Of a stretch of 64,000 bases of DNA, positions 1-9,137 are shown piece after piece. Position 1 is the first letter of the stretch. Every line of letters begins with the position of its first letter. Made by a program: the position numbers and the translations under genes. Below the pieces are notes generated by a model that saw only the letters and a program-made list of their open reading frames with translations, searched no databases and was not told where the DNA came from. The DNA is from Notolepis coatsorum. Taxonomy: Eukaryota > Chordata > Actinopteri > Aulopiformes > Paralepididae. The DNA lies in assembly GCA_963971535.1 (NCBI GenBank), contig OZ020591.1, positions 19,720,290-19,784,289 of the forward strand. Direction: 5' to 3'.

Positions 1-2
1 AG

Positions 3-1166
3 GACTGTGGAGTAGCGGAACTAACCAGTAACTTAGATCCAGCGGGTGATTTAGAACCAACTAGAGATAGCCAGCCTCTCTCTTCAGACTGTTCTCTAAC
101 TGAGACTGATGACAGTGATGATGACAGTTCTGGAACTGAGACTGATGACGGTGATGATGACAGTTCTGGAGCTGAGACTGATGACGGTGATGATGCCAGT
201 TCTGGAGCTGAGACTGATGATAGCGATGAATGGAAGGAGAGTGGAGGTCCAGGTTTGATGGCAGTCAAACAAAAGAAGACACAGAAAATACAAACGTTGT
301 CTAACAGGCCTGGGTTCAGCAAGAAGAGAGATCTGAAGATACACATAAAAAATCATACCAGAGTGAAACTATTTGGTTGTTGCGTTTGTGGGAAAGGGTT
401 CAGTATGAAGGGAAATCTGAAGAAACACATGCAAATTCATACTGGAGAGAAACCATTTGTTTGTTCATTTTGTGGAAAAGGATTCAGTAGGAAGGGAGTT
501 CTGAAGACACACACTATAACTCATACTAAACCATTTGTTTGTTCAGTTTGTGGGAAAGGGTTCAGTACGAAGGGAGATCTGAAGACACACATGAGAACTC
601 ACACTGGAGAGAAACCATTTAGCTGTTCAGTTTGTGGGAAAGGGTTTAGTACAAAGCCAAATCTGAAGACACACATGGGAACTCATACTAAACCATTTGT
701 TTGTTCAGTTTGTGGAAAAGGATTAAGTAGGAAGGGAGTTCTGAAGACACACATGAGAACTCATACTGGAGAGAAACCATTTAGCTGTTCAGTTTGTGGG
801 AAAGCGTTTAGTACAAAGCCAAATCTGAAGACACACATGATGATAATTCATACAAGAGAGAAACCATTTAGTTGTTCAGTTTGTGGGAAAGGGTTCACGT
901 ACCAATCACATCTGAAGACACACATGCTAATTCATACAGGAGAGAAACTATTTATTTGTTCAGTTTGTGGGAAAGGGTTCAATGACCAATCACATCTGAA
1001 GACACACATGAGAATTCATACTGGAGAGAAACCATTTAGTTGTATAGTTTGTGGGAAATTGTTCAATATCCAATCAAATCTGACGGGACACATGAGATTT
1101 CACACAGGAGAGAAGCCATTTATTGTTCAGTTTGTGGGAAAGGAGTCAATGACCAATCACATCTGA
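3..1166 (+). CDS. C2H2 zinc-finger protein, last exon (5' partial)
   Basis: The frame is open from the window edge, so the start codon and earlier exons lie upstream; the first in-frame Met visible (base 255) is internal. Residues of about 34-80 form an acidic Ser/Asp/Glu repeat (three to four ETDD.DD.SSG-type units), followed by a basic patch and one degenerate finger without its cysteines. Nine C2H2 fingers follow (CxxC...HxxxH, one with HxxxxH), each with the CGKGF core. Most are joined by the canonical TGEKP-type linker, but fingers 2 and 4 end in a shortened HTKP linker. Such arrays bind DNA in the nucleus, usually as transcriptional regulators; the target cannot be read from here. The frame leaves the finger pattern after finger 9 and stops at 1164-1166 because of a one-base deletion. 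No KRAB, BTB or SCAN domain is visible in the window. Family certain, orthology unknown. Confidence 0.88.
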   Translation, partial: DCGVAELTSNLDPAGDLEPTRDSQPLSSDCSLTETDDSDDDSSGTETDDGDDDSSGAETDDGDDASSGAETDDSDEWKESGGPGLMAVKQKKTQKIQTLSNRPGFSKKRDLKIHIKNHTRVKLFGCCVCGKGFSMKGNLKKHMQIHTGEKPFVCSFCGKGFSRKGVLKTHTITHTKPFVCSVCGKGFSTKGDLKTHMRTHTGEKPFSCSVCGKGFSTKPNLKTHMGTHTKPFVCSVCGKGLSRKGVLKTHMRTHTGEKPFSCSVCGKAFSTKPNLKTHMMIIHTREKPFSCSVCGKGFTYQSHLKTHMLIHTGEKLFICSVCGKGFNDQSHLKTHMRIHTGEKPFSCIVCGKLFNIQSNLTGHMRFHTGEKPFIVQFVGKESMTNHI

Positions 1167-1281
1167 AGAGACACATGAGAATTCACACAGGAGAGAAACT
1201 ATTTAAGTGATAAAGGAAATGTGAAGATATGAAGACACACTAGAACTCATACAGGAGAGAAACCATTTAGTTCTTCCGTTT
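1107..1281 (+). pseudogene. Frameshifted and decayed C-terminal zinc fingers
   Basis: At about 1121-1125 the finger start has one T fewer than the equivalent position of the preceding fingers (compare 948-958). In the shifted frame a further complete finger is readable (CSVCGKG core, HMRIH end), with a stop at 1208-1210. A still more decayed finger follows to about 1281, with an in-frame stop and lost cysteines. The ancestral protein therefore had at least one to two more fingers than the current frame encodes. Confidence 0.75.
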
Positions 1282-1544
1282 AAGCTGAGAGTAGACTTGA
1301 AAAGAATAAAGAGAACAGTTCCCCAAACACAGTTTGCAGTATATTAAATAGAAACCCCATGTACTTTTTTAGAAGAAGAACACACACGAGAGAAAAATGC
1401 ATACACTGTAATGCCGCAACAATTACCAATGTGTTTTACACAAATGGCTTAATAAAGGAATCTGAATCTAAATCTCTGCACTTTTCCCATTCCATCGTCC
1501 TTCCCCCCCCAAGGGCAGCCGGGAGCAATCCAAGTGCTCCTGTC

Positions 1545-1785
1545 CCTCTTTGTCAGGGACGCGACAGCGATCTACATGTTTTTCCTTTGGGTTTATTTTA
1601 TCTGGAGGTGGATCCCTTGCGAGCACAGGGAGAACATGCAAACTCCACACAGAAAGGCCAGGGAGATACCCCACCTGGGTACCTGGCAACACAGCAACCT
1701 GGTCCCCAAGCGAGAATCGAACCCAGGACCTTCTATTTGTGAGGCGACAGTGTTAACCCCTACATCACTGTGCCGCCCAAAAATT
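1545..1785 (-). repeat. tRNA-related SINE-like repeat
   Basis: On the minus strand this begins with a GGGCGGCACAGTG head, then an RNA polymerase III B-box-like GGTTCGATTC and a body containing the 'TGTGTGGAGTTTGCATGTTC' segment that recurs in many fish genomes. This is recognised as a teleost interspersed repeat of SINE type; the family name is not certain. It sits between one outlying copy and the main block of the 38-bp tandem repeat. Confidence 0.6.
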
Positions 1786-1789
1786 CTGT

Positions 1790-2218
1790 TCCCATACTAA
1801 GCAGTATACACAATAGGAACCCCATGTACTTATACTAAGCAGTATACACAATAGGAACCCCATGTACTTATACTAAGTAGTATACCCAATAGGAACCCAA
1901 TGTACTTATACTAAGTAGTATACACAATAGAAACCCCATGTACTTATACTAAGTAGTATACCCAATAGGAACCCAATGTACTTATACTAAGTAGTATACC
2001 CAATAGGAACCCTATGTACTTATACTAAGTAGTATACTCAATAGGAACCCCATGTACTTATACTAAGCAGTATACTCAATAGAAACCCAATGTACTTTAT
2101 ACCCAATAGGAACCCCATGTACTTATACTAAGCAGTACACCCAATAGAAACCCAATGTACTTTATACCCAATAGGAACCCCATGTACTTATACTAAGCAG
2201 TATACCCAATAGGAACCC
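1790..2218. repeat. 38-bp tandem repeat array
   Basis: About eleven copies of a 38-bp unit with core ACTTATACTAAGCAGTATAC followed by a CAATAGGAACCCCATGT-type segment. Some copies are truncated, as where TACTTTATACCC replaces the longer spacer at about 2090 and 2157. The inner TATACTAAGCAGTATA is itself an imperfect palindrome. A diverged single copy lies at about 1334-1365, upstream of the SINE-like repeat. Confidence 0.85.
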
Positions 2219-2340
2219 TTGGGACTTCTTTTTGTTTTGTGACTGATTTCTGTTTATCTTCATTCATATCAAAGACAAAGATTCTGTACCTCCTTTTTTG
2301 TTTTAGTCAATAAAATATATTTTATGCTTGTTTTGACTCT
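2219..2340 (+). other. Possible 3' UTR end with poly(A) signal
   Basis: Unique AT-rich sequence with an AATAAA hexamer at 2309-2314, downstream of the zinc-finger exon on the same strand. It could be the 3' end of that transcript, with the SINE-like and tandem repeats lying inside the UTR. This is inference from position only. Confidence 0.35.
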
Positions 2341-2700
2341 TTATTGTGAGTGTTATAATTTAAAATGCTGTGTAGCCATTAGGACATGATATTTTACTTT
2401 AGTTAAAAGTGGAAATACTTACGTATTTTTTTGGCACACACCCGGTGCCATTTAGCTCCATTGTGTTGGAGTGACAGCGGACATCTCTACTGCAGATATG
2501 TCCTGCCCTAGTGGGCTTAGCTCATAAGTAGTTTAAGGTAGCAGTCAGAAGACTGAGGTGTGACAGCAACAGTGTATTCCTTCAATAACTGGTGGCGCCA
2601 GAGAGCATCTGACAAAACCTCAGAGCCTGTTTCACCACAGAACTGGGCCCTATTCCCCATAGCGCAGCGGACTAAGCGCCTGCCTACCACCGCATAGACA
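2341..2700. other. No gene or repeat recognised
   Basis: About 360 bases with no convincing reading frame, no RNA gene and no repeat that I recognise. Confidence 0.5.
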
Positions 2701-2866
2701 CTGGTAAGTCAAGTTAAGAGTTTTATTTGTCACGGCATACAAGCATACAGTGAAATGCGGGGGGGTCATGCCCGCAGCGATTGTGCAATAATACAGTAAT
2801 AAGAATAGGATGAGAATAAGACATTTGTGCAATAATACAAGTAATAAGACATAACAGGTATATGTA
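2701..2866. repeat. Interspersed fish repeat, LINE/SINE tail type
   Basis: Contains GTCAAGTTAAG, TTTATTTGTCAC and ACAGTGAAATG in the order seen in a very common teleost repeat, then an ATAATAAGACATAACA-type microsatellite-like end. It is interrupted at 2866/5954 by the solo LTR. If the LTR and one target copy are removed, it runs straight into the LINE A ORF1 region. Confidence 0.5.
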
Positions 2867-3226
2867 TGTAGAAGGGTGGATTATCCCTACTTTATGAGAG
2901 TGGATATGAACTGTCACCAGGTAGTGGGAGCACAGCAGATCTGGGTCCGGCTGAGTCCCCGACTGTAGTGTAGGGGTATTAGAGTTGGGATTTAGCAGAG
3001 GGAGCGGATGGGGCCTAGGATTTACTAACCTAGGGGTTATACACTGGTCCTTCTTGCCCTCCAGGGCGCGTGTAGCTTTTCTCCAATGCGTCCGTGTTTC
3101 CGGGTTCCCGTTTTGCGCTCTGATTGGCCAGGTCATGTGACATGTGCGCCAATCGTGGGACGGCAAGTTCTGCGCCTATTTCCGGGTCGAACAGCCTGCA
3201 AACTACCTAACGCCTAGTTTATGTAA

Positions 3227-3657
3227 GGGATAATGTATAGCTACAAGGTCATTGTCGCAAAATAATTGACCGACAATACCGAGGCGCCGTGCCGAGGTGT
3301 TTTAAGCGTCAGTGAAGGTCAATTATTTTGCTACAATGACCGAGTATAGGCTATACATTATCCCGCTTATTACATGGCTAACTTACTAACAATATACCTA
3401 ATTCATTTTACGAGATCAAATGCAGACGCAGTTCTGTTCTGTCGCTCCCGTTGTCATCGCCGGCAGCTTGCACTGATGACTGAATGCAGCTGTGCATATG
3501 CTGAGCAGCTGAAACAGTGTGTGTCAGTGGGCTTGATTACTCCAGCTGCGAAAAACAATAATCACCGGTGGTTATCGAAAAATAATTCACCGCTGTCGGG
3601 GGCTATTGACCAATCACAATCAAGCATTTCGGCGAATGTTAAAACACCATGTAATAA
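3227..3657 (+). mobile_element. Foldback/hairpin element, copy 1
   Basis: Bases 3227-3364 form a nearly complete palindrome, GGGATAATGTATAG...CTATACATTATCCC, with long inner arms containing GGTCATTGT and AATAATTGACC around a GGCGCCGTGCC centre. Next comes TTATTACATGGC (3368-3379), and at the far end its inverse ending CCATGTAATAA (3647-3657). The same two-part unit occurs once more at 39538-39897 in inverse orientation, so hairpin and TIR part move together. It is noncoding. Confidence 0.7.
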
Positions 3658-3663
3658 CACTGG

Positions 3664-3782
3664 TTAAGCTTAGGCGACTCTTTCGAAGTTGGTTAGAGTT
3701 TGGAATCAAGGCAGGCGTTCTATCGCCATGCTCTAAGACAAACTCTAACCTTAACCAACTTCGAAAGAGCGCCTAAGCTTAA
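3664..3782. mobile_element. 119-bp palindromic MITE with TTAA ends
   Basis: TTAAGCTTAGGCG at 3664 and CGCCTAAGCTTAA ending at 3782 are the tips of roughly 39-43 bp inverted arms, which also share CTTTCGAAGTTGG and AGAGTTTG, around a loop of about 38 bp. The outermost TTAA on both sides fits the TTAA target preference of piggyBac- or Kolobok-type transposons. It lies 6 bp after the foldback element. Confidence 0.6.
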
Positions 3783-3893
3783 GCAGTGTAGAAACTTGCG
3801 GTCCCACGATTGGGCGTACATGTCACATGACCTGGCCAATCAGAGACGCGGAAACACGAACGTGTTGGAGAAAGGCTACAGGCCTCCAGGGCG

Positions 3894-5072
3894 ACTGTAG
3901 TAATTCCCCAAACACGCACACTTCCCCTAATACATCTCACCCCCGGTGGCAGTAATGGTAAATGATATAATTTCTCCCCAAAGCAGTACCTTTCCTTGTT
4001 GACTGGTGGAGACCTGTACAGAGCACCTGCCCCAATTACACATAGGCCGTGGATAAGAAGGGGTTAAACAATAATGTACATTAATAAAAAAATAAAAAAA
4101 AGGGTTAAGCAAGAATGCACATTAATTCACACGCACACAGTGGTCCCATTTATATGCCTCTCCTTTTACTGAAGGTTACATGTATCTGCATGAACAAGTC
4201 CCTGTAAGGGTTAATAGGCTTTTCATGTACAAATAACGAGGAGGGGGCAGCACGCTCCGGGAGCCACACAATGGGAAACGCTTATTTCTACAATGGTGCC
4301 ATATGCACCGCACGATAACACAACACAATAAATGCAATAGAGTGGGCCCACACTGAAACAAAATACCTTATAAGTGCCGGCATTACCAAAATAATAAAGT
4401 TGGGGCGCCCCTAGTCACTGGTACACGTGCCAGCTCAAAGTACTTTATCCTCTTCGCCCTTAGAGAGCATGCTCTCGAAAAAGAGGATGTTCGCCGATAA
4501 TGTTCCAGGGCGCTTGGAGCGCTAACAGTACCTGGTGTGAGTGTACCAACCGCGTGCTGGCCTGCTCCCGCAACGAATGTCTGTGACGCGAGGTGGCCGT
4601 CGAACGGTACCGTGGTTGTCACCTGTGATAGCAAGGGGGCTGGCTGGGCTGACGTTAGGCAGGTGAATCGCTGGACTGGCGGTCGGCTAGGAGAATGCTG
4701 GAGGCGGGTGCGGTCCGGCGACGTCTGCTGCGGGGGCTGGAAGACGGTGGAGCGACGCGTGAGCTAACTGGGCTAACAGGCCTATACTTGAAGCTAAGCT
4801 TTAGTCAGTGTGACCAAACTATTCTCCCGACTATACGTTCTAAACGCAGCACGTGGAGGATCAACAGTGCAGTCCGGCTGTCGTACGTCTTCTTCTTGGT
4901 TCAAACGTACCCTAATCACTATACTGGTAAGCTAAACTTTCGCATACGACGTTACTTTCCCACAACGTGGCCGGAGTCGTATTTCGCGTGTCCTTGTGAG
5001 GATGAGCTTTTCGTCCACACGTCCGCTTGCTTCTCTGGAAATTGACGAAGAGAGCGTCCCGTGTATCTAGCT
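3894..5072. other. Middle part of the solo LTR, noncoding
   Basis: This is the LTR continuation between the MULE-like and hAT insertions. Short open frames here (for example 4537-4767 and 4695-5045) have no recognisable domain and are not conserved in the related LTRs of Gypsy-2, so no gene is called. Confidence 0.6.
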
Positions 5073-5714
5073 CAGGGGTCAGGAACCTTTTTGACTGGGA
5101 GAGCCATAAAAGCCAAATATTTCTAAATATATTTCATTGAGAGCCATATAGTATTTTTAACGTATAATAAATTAAATATGTCTTACTTTTAATGCGACTT
5201 CTGGTGCTGCATGGTTTTGCTGATGGCCTTGTAATCTGGTTCATACGTGCTGAGGTTGAGCTTCATGCAGGCGTTGAGGCTTCCATCAGTTAAACGTGAG
5301 CGTAGGTTGGTCTTAATGTTCCTCATATGCGAGAATGACTGCCCATATGCATATGTAGAGCCAAACATGGTCAATACGGCAATACTCACGCTGCATTGTG
5401 TGGTATGTCACAGGAAGCTCGTTCCAAGTTTTAAGAATCAGCTGGTCTTCAGGTTGAAGATTTTTAATTTCTGTCCACTTGTGTTCCCTCGCCAGCTCTG
5501 CTCGCTATATCTTCAGCTACAGATACTATTAGCTGTATCTTCAAAACTAATTTCTGTTTACTTTAAAATGACACAGTATTATTAAGAAATAGCACAAGTA
5601 TTAAAAAAAAAAAAAAATTTTTTTTTTTTTTTTTTACTCACAAATTTCTGGGAGCCATATGCTGTCACCAGAAGAGCCATATATGGCTCGCGAGCCATAG
5701 GTTCCCGACCCCTG
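5073..5714 (-). mobile_element. hAT transposon remnant
   Basis: The ends are CAGGGGTCAGGAACC and GGTTCCCGACCCCTG, a 15-bp TIR with one mismatch, flanked by a perfect 8-bp duplication ATCTAGCT (5065-5072 and 5715-5722). This is the hAT signature. Subterminal GAGCCATA motifs recur near both ends. The interior keeps only a C-terminal transposase piece and an A15T18 run at 5603-5635. At 642 bp it is a deletion derivative. Confidence 0.88.
5189..5400 (-). pseudogene. hAT transposase fragment (C-terminal dimerisation region)
   Basis: The minus-strand frame reads LTMFGSTYAYGQSFSHM...TNLRSRLTDGSLNACMKLNLSTYEPDY. This matches the conserved hAT C-terminal pattern in which a TMFGSTY.CE.AFS motif is followed by IK..YRSRLTD..L..C. 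The usual Cys-Glu pair after GSTY is replaced here. Only this segment survives, and no catalytic core is present in the 642-bp element. Confidence 0.65.
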
Positions 5715-5982
5715 ATCTAGCTCCTCCTTCATGCCAGTCTCTTCCTCACCTGTCCTTTGCCAGCCCAACGTCACACCAGCTCCCCCTGGCGACAGTCCAG
5801 CGCCATGTCCCACTACTAAATGTCAATATTAGGATATGGAGAATCAAGACGGGTCAGCGAGTTACACAACGTTATCGTGAACACAGTAGAGTACAAGGAA
5901 TTAGAGTTAGACACATTGAATTACTGTTAGACATATTCAGGTGTCTACATGTACATACATTTTTCAAACATAAACTATTTCA

Positions 5983-6720
5983 ATGGTTCATGAACTGCTT
6001 GAACAACAAAAACTGTTTTACAAAGATCTCATTCAGCAGCAAGAAAATAATTACAACTACAATTGATTGTTGACTCCACAAACGTACGAGTTGACAACTT
6101 GATGAAAGATCTACTCAATGTTTCCAAAGATGTTCAAGACCTAAAATCTAGTCTGCAGTTCTCCCAGGCAGATGTGGATGATTTGAAGTCTGCTAAACAG
6201 GATGATTTGAATCAATTGCAACAGATATAAAAAAACATCGCCACAATGCAATCTGAAATGGTCAGTCTTTCCTCAAAAACAGACAACCTTGACAATCAGT
6301 CTAGACGCAACAATCTTGTTTTTGATGGCTTACCAGATGAGAAATCTGAAACTTGGAATGACTCAGAAAAAAAGGTCAGGAAAGTACTTACTGACTATCT
6401 CAAGATAAATGCTCCTCAGGTTGAATCTGAACGAGCCCATAGAATGGGGAGGTATGACGCATCGGGTCGGGATCGGCCTGTTCTTGTTAAACGTCTTCGT
6501 TCTAGGGACAAGGATGAGATTATGAGACGTGCAAAATCACTTAAGGCACCAAAATCTTTATCAATGAGGACTACACTGAGAGTGTCCGTGCAAAACGAAA
6601 AGAATTGCTGCCAAAAATGAGAGAAGAGAGAGATAAAGGGAACATAGCCCACCTGAAGTTTGACCGACTCATAGTCCACCGACCTGGTACCAACACCAAC
6701 ACAAGCAGTGATCATTCATA
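5983..6720 (+). pseudogene. LINE A ORF1 (L1-type transposase_22-like protein), decayed
   Basis: From the Met at 5983 the sequence reads as a coiled-coil-rich LINE ORF1 with stops. The best-preserved part is 6246-6620: SSKTDNLDNQSRRNNLVFDG, then VESERAHRMGR, the pattern of the RNA-binding ORF1 proteins of vertebrate LINEs. Near 6570-6600 the frame shifts, and the C-terminus (RAKRKELLPKMREERDKGN) continues in the next frame to about 6720. In the LINE life cycle this protein coats the transcript. The copy is dead. It belongs with the endonuclease and RT pieces at 7316, 14854 and 24567. Confidence 0.7.
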
Positions 6721-6974
6721 ATGGATAATATTCCAGTTTTTAACGTTTTAGGCCTTTATGCACAAACTTTCTTTCAATGACAGTTACCACACTTTGTTTA
6801 AAGTGCAATGCTAAAGTTAAATGTGGTACTGTTTGTACATGTTGTAATAGACTCCTTTGTCTTACTTCAATAACTTGATTCTTAATCCATTTGAACTTAA
6901 TGAAAATAACAAACATATGGAATATGATAATGAGTTTGATCCTGACTCTATGTTTTTTAACAACACTAAGAATT
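6721..6974 (+). pseudogene. LINE A ORF1-ORF2 junction region
   Basis: Spacer between ORF1 and ORF2. From about 6860 a frame reads YFNNLILNPFELNENNKHMEY, plausibly the N-terminal leader of ORF2. It runs into the SINE-like insertion at about 6975 and resumes after it at about 7308 (DHLNQYLSSLEHQFSV). Confidence 0.5.
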
Positions 6975-7315
6975 ATTTTATTTTTTTTACCTTTATTTAC
7001 CCAGGGTAGGTTCGCTGAGCACGGATGCTCTTTTTCAGCTACGCCCTGCTTCACATTCACACAGTTCCATTCACACCTGGGAGCTGCCCAGTACAACCAC
7101 AGTCTGACACCGTTGGCCACTGAGCAACTCCACTGGAGCAGTTGGGGGTTTAGTGCCTTGCTCAAGGGCACTTCAGCGGTTGGTGTTAAGGGTATGGGAG
7201 AGAGTTATTGATTCACTTCCCCAGCCCAGATTTTTCCTGCCGGTCCAGGGGATAGAACCGGCGACCTTCCGGTCACAAACCCGCTTCTCTAACCTTTAGG
7301 CCACCGCGATCATTT
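6975..7315 (-). repeat. SINE-like repeat inserted in LINE A
   Basis: Read on the minus strand it starts GGTGGCCTAAAGGTTAGAGA (A-box-like) with GGTCGCCGGTTCTATCCC (B-box-like). It then has the GAGCAAGGCACTAAACCCCC segment known from a very common fish repeat, and ends in A/T-rich sequence (6975-6995 on the plus strand). It separates LINE A ORF1 from the endonuclease region. tRNA-derived SINE is the best reading; family name not assigned. Confidence 0.6.
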
Positions 7316-7821
7316 AAACCAATACTTATCATCACTAGAGCATCAGTTTTCTGTAATTGCCCTCTCTGAAACCTGGCTCTGTGAGGATATCGCTGCATTC
7401 CTATGATATGTCACAATATAACTCAATTAATTCCTGCAGACAGAATAAATCAGGAGCGGGAGTGTCGATTTATATACATCAAAACTTTCAATGTATTGAA
7501 AGAAAAGATCTTGCATTAACTTTGGCGACAGTTGATGCAGAGTCAGTGTTTATAGAAATACTTTCATGTACCATGTTTGGAGGAAAGAATATTATTGTTG
7601 GATGCATATAGGCCCCCAAATACTGACATCAAAGTTTTTAATGATGCTTTTGCTTCTACTTTAGATGGAATTAACTTGGAAGGTAAAATGTGTACTCTGT
7701 TAGGGGACTTCAATATCAACTTGTTAGAAAACAATTCTAGGAAGTCATTCTTTGACCGCTGACTTCCTAAACATCTTGTATTCTACTTATTTTCTGCCTC
7801 TCATTCATAAACCAACAAGAG
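7316..7821 (+). pseudogene. LINE A ORF2, AP-like endonuclease domain (part 1)
   Basis: Endonuclease motifs are readable in order: FSVIALSETWL, then (after a shift) SGAGVSIYIHQNF, VGCIYRPPN and LGDFNINLLEN, and HKPTRV at the break. The domain nicks target DNA to prime LINE reverse transcription. The frame has shifts near 7385 and 7605 and a stop at 7760. The coding sequence is cut by Gypsy-1 and resumes at 14854 with TKQSATLIDNIFTNN, so the insertion is between two codons of a conserved motif. Confidence 0.8.
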
Positions 7822-8095
7822 TGTGAGGTTTCTGTCCTTGCTCTCTCACTCGTTCTGTTCCTTTAACCACCCTCGCTTTGTTTTCATTCATTTTCTGTCA
7901 ATTGGTTCTATCCCCTCGTTCACACGTTTCTCCCCGTTGACGTCATCAGAGACGTCGCTGATTGGTTCTCTCACTTCCCCACGCTTTTCAATCACATTCC
8001 CCAGCTGTCACTGCTTTCTCCCCGTTGACGTCATCAGAGACGTCGCTGATTGGTTCTCTCACTTCCCCACGCTTTTCAATCAATCGATCCCTTAG

Positions 8096-8103
8096 TATTT
8101 ATA
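8096..8103 (+). promoter_or_regulatory. TATA box of Gypsy-1 LTR
   Basis: TATTTATA lies about 30 bp upstream of 8128, the distance expected between a TATA box and a polymerase II start site. The copy in the 3' LTR is at about 13807-13814. Confidence 0.6.
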
Positions 8104-8127
8104 CCCCGTTTCTCCCCACCCTAAGTT

Positions 8128-8137
8128 GTTGGATCGT
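8128..8137 (+). promoter_or_regulatory. Predicted RNA 5' end / self-primer of Gypsy-1
   Basis: GTTGGATCGT is the exact reverse complement of ACGATCCAAC at 9138-9147, which lies two bases after the 5' LTR. It also sits at the predicted transcription start. In Tf1-type elements the first ~11 bases of the RNA prime minus-strand synthesis this way. The assignment here is inference from complementarity and position. Confidence 0.55.
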
Positions 8138-9137
8138 CTTGTTTTGTCGCCTTGATTTGTCTCTGGATATTTTTCCCCGTTGCTGTTGCTGCTGCTTTTT
8201 TCTCTGTGCTGTTCTCCAGGAATTCCTAGAAGCCTTCGCTTGGATACCTGCTCCCGTGGCGCGCGCTCGCCTCCACTGTTGTTCCAGTTCCAATTACGCA
8301 TCTCGTCTGGGTGAGTTATCTATTTGACTGTTCTTGACCTATTCCGTTTTTCGTGTGTAAACTTACACTGAAGACTACCACCTTTTTGTCAGACAGTCAC
8401 TCACCCAGCCATTTATCTATTTTTGCTTGTTCCTTTATGGAATGATATTTTGGGATCTACCATCTCCCTCTGTGTGCTAGCTCACACCGAAGATATTATT
8501 CCACAATTGGACTGTGTGTTTACATGAAGATATCCACTGTGTGTTTGCTCACACCGAAGATATTATTTCACAATTGGACTGTGTGTTTACATGAAGATAT
8601 TCACTGTGTGTTTACATGAAGATATTCACTGTGTGTTTACATGAAGATATTCACTGGGACTGTGTTTGGAGTTTGCTCACTGTGTTGTTAACACGAAGAG
8701 TTTCACTTGGGCTGTTTTTGGAATTGTGCTCTGTGTTGTTAACACGAAGAGATTCACTTGGGCTGTGTTTGGAACTGTGCTCACTGTGTTGTTAACACGA
8801 AGAATTGTACACCCTGTTCTCCTGCTCGTTTAAGACTGCTCTGTCACTGACTCGTTCCCTCTCTCCCTCTCTCGGTCTCGCCACAACATCTGAGAACCCG
8901 CCGAGAGGATTCTGCAGAGCGGTTCAGAAGTCAACACCTGCTTCCCAAGACAACCCTCACGGGAGAAGCTGCAGAGCAGCAGAACTTTGCCCCTTGATCA
9001 TTGTACCTGTCTTGTTTGACTTGCTTTCCCTGTTTCTCTTATTCCTAGTACCAAATAAACAAGCCCTCGTATTTGGCAACTCTGAATCCTACTCTCTTGT
9101 GTCGTTGCGTTTGGGGTCGGTGTCAAACCATAACATT

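Larger units (their letters stand above)
3069..3882. mobile_element. MULE-like nonautonomous DNA transposon
   Basis: The LTR sequence is broken between two copies of CCTCCAGGGCG (3058-3068 and 3883-3893), an 11-bp target duplication. Inside them the two ends are about 100-bp inverted repeats: 3069-3165 against 3788-3882, sharing TGTAGC, TTTCTCCAA, TGATTGGCCAGGTCATGTGA and CCAATCGTGGGAC. Long TIRs with a 9-11 bp duplication are typical of Mutator-like elements. No transposase is present. The interior is almost filled by two palindromic elements (3227-3657, 3664-3782). The superfamily is assigned from architecture only. Confidence 0.6.
2867..5949 (-). mobile_element. Solo LTR of a Gypsy-2-related element, with nested insertions
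   Basis: It starts TGTAGAAGGGTGGATTATCC and ends GTCTACA, so the ends are inverted (TGTAGA/TCTACA), and it is flanked by TGTA at 2863-2866 and 5950-5953, a 4-bp target duplication. Colinear blocks match the Gypsy-2 LTR at 51084-52922: the start, the CCAAACAC/CCCAACAC block (3905 vs 51298), the GTGGGCCCACA and GCCGGCAT blocks (4345-4385 vs 51922-51960), and the CCCCCTG block (5784 vs 52704). The overall divergence is large, so this is an older sister family. No internal gag-pol region is present, as expected for recombination between two LTRs. The length is inflated by the MULE-like element (3069-3882) and the hAT element (5073-5714). The orientation is inferred from Gypsy-2. Confidence 0.72.
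7822..9135 (+). repeat. Gypsy-1 5' LTR
   Basis: A 1314-bp LTR. It holds a duplicated segment near its start (GTTGACGTCATCAGAGACGT at 7936 and 8024, each with a CRE-like TGACGTCA), a TATA box at 8096-8103, a 25-bp tandem repeat (GTGTTTACATGAAGATATTC) at about 8515-8655 and a longer repeat around GTTGTTAACACGAAGA (8687-8805). An AATAAA hexamer lies at about 9053-9058, near the end. Confidence 0.93.

Noticed and set aside
96-356. 86-codon open frame on the minus strand
   Set aside because: Antisense shadow of the acidic repeat of the zinc-finger exon; it has low-complexity repeats and no domain.
7823-8327. Frames in the Gypsy-1 LTR that start MRFLSLLSHSF and MVLSLPHAFQ
   Set aside because: Duplicated between the two LTRs and overlapping the promoter; no domain.
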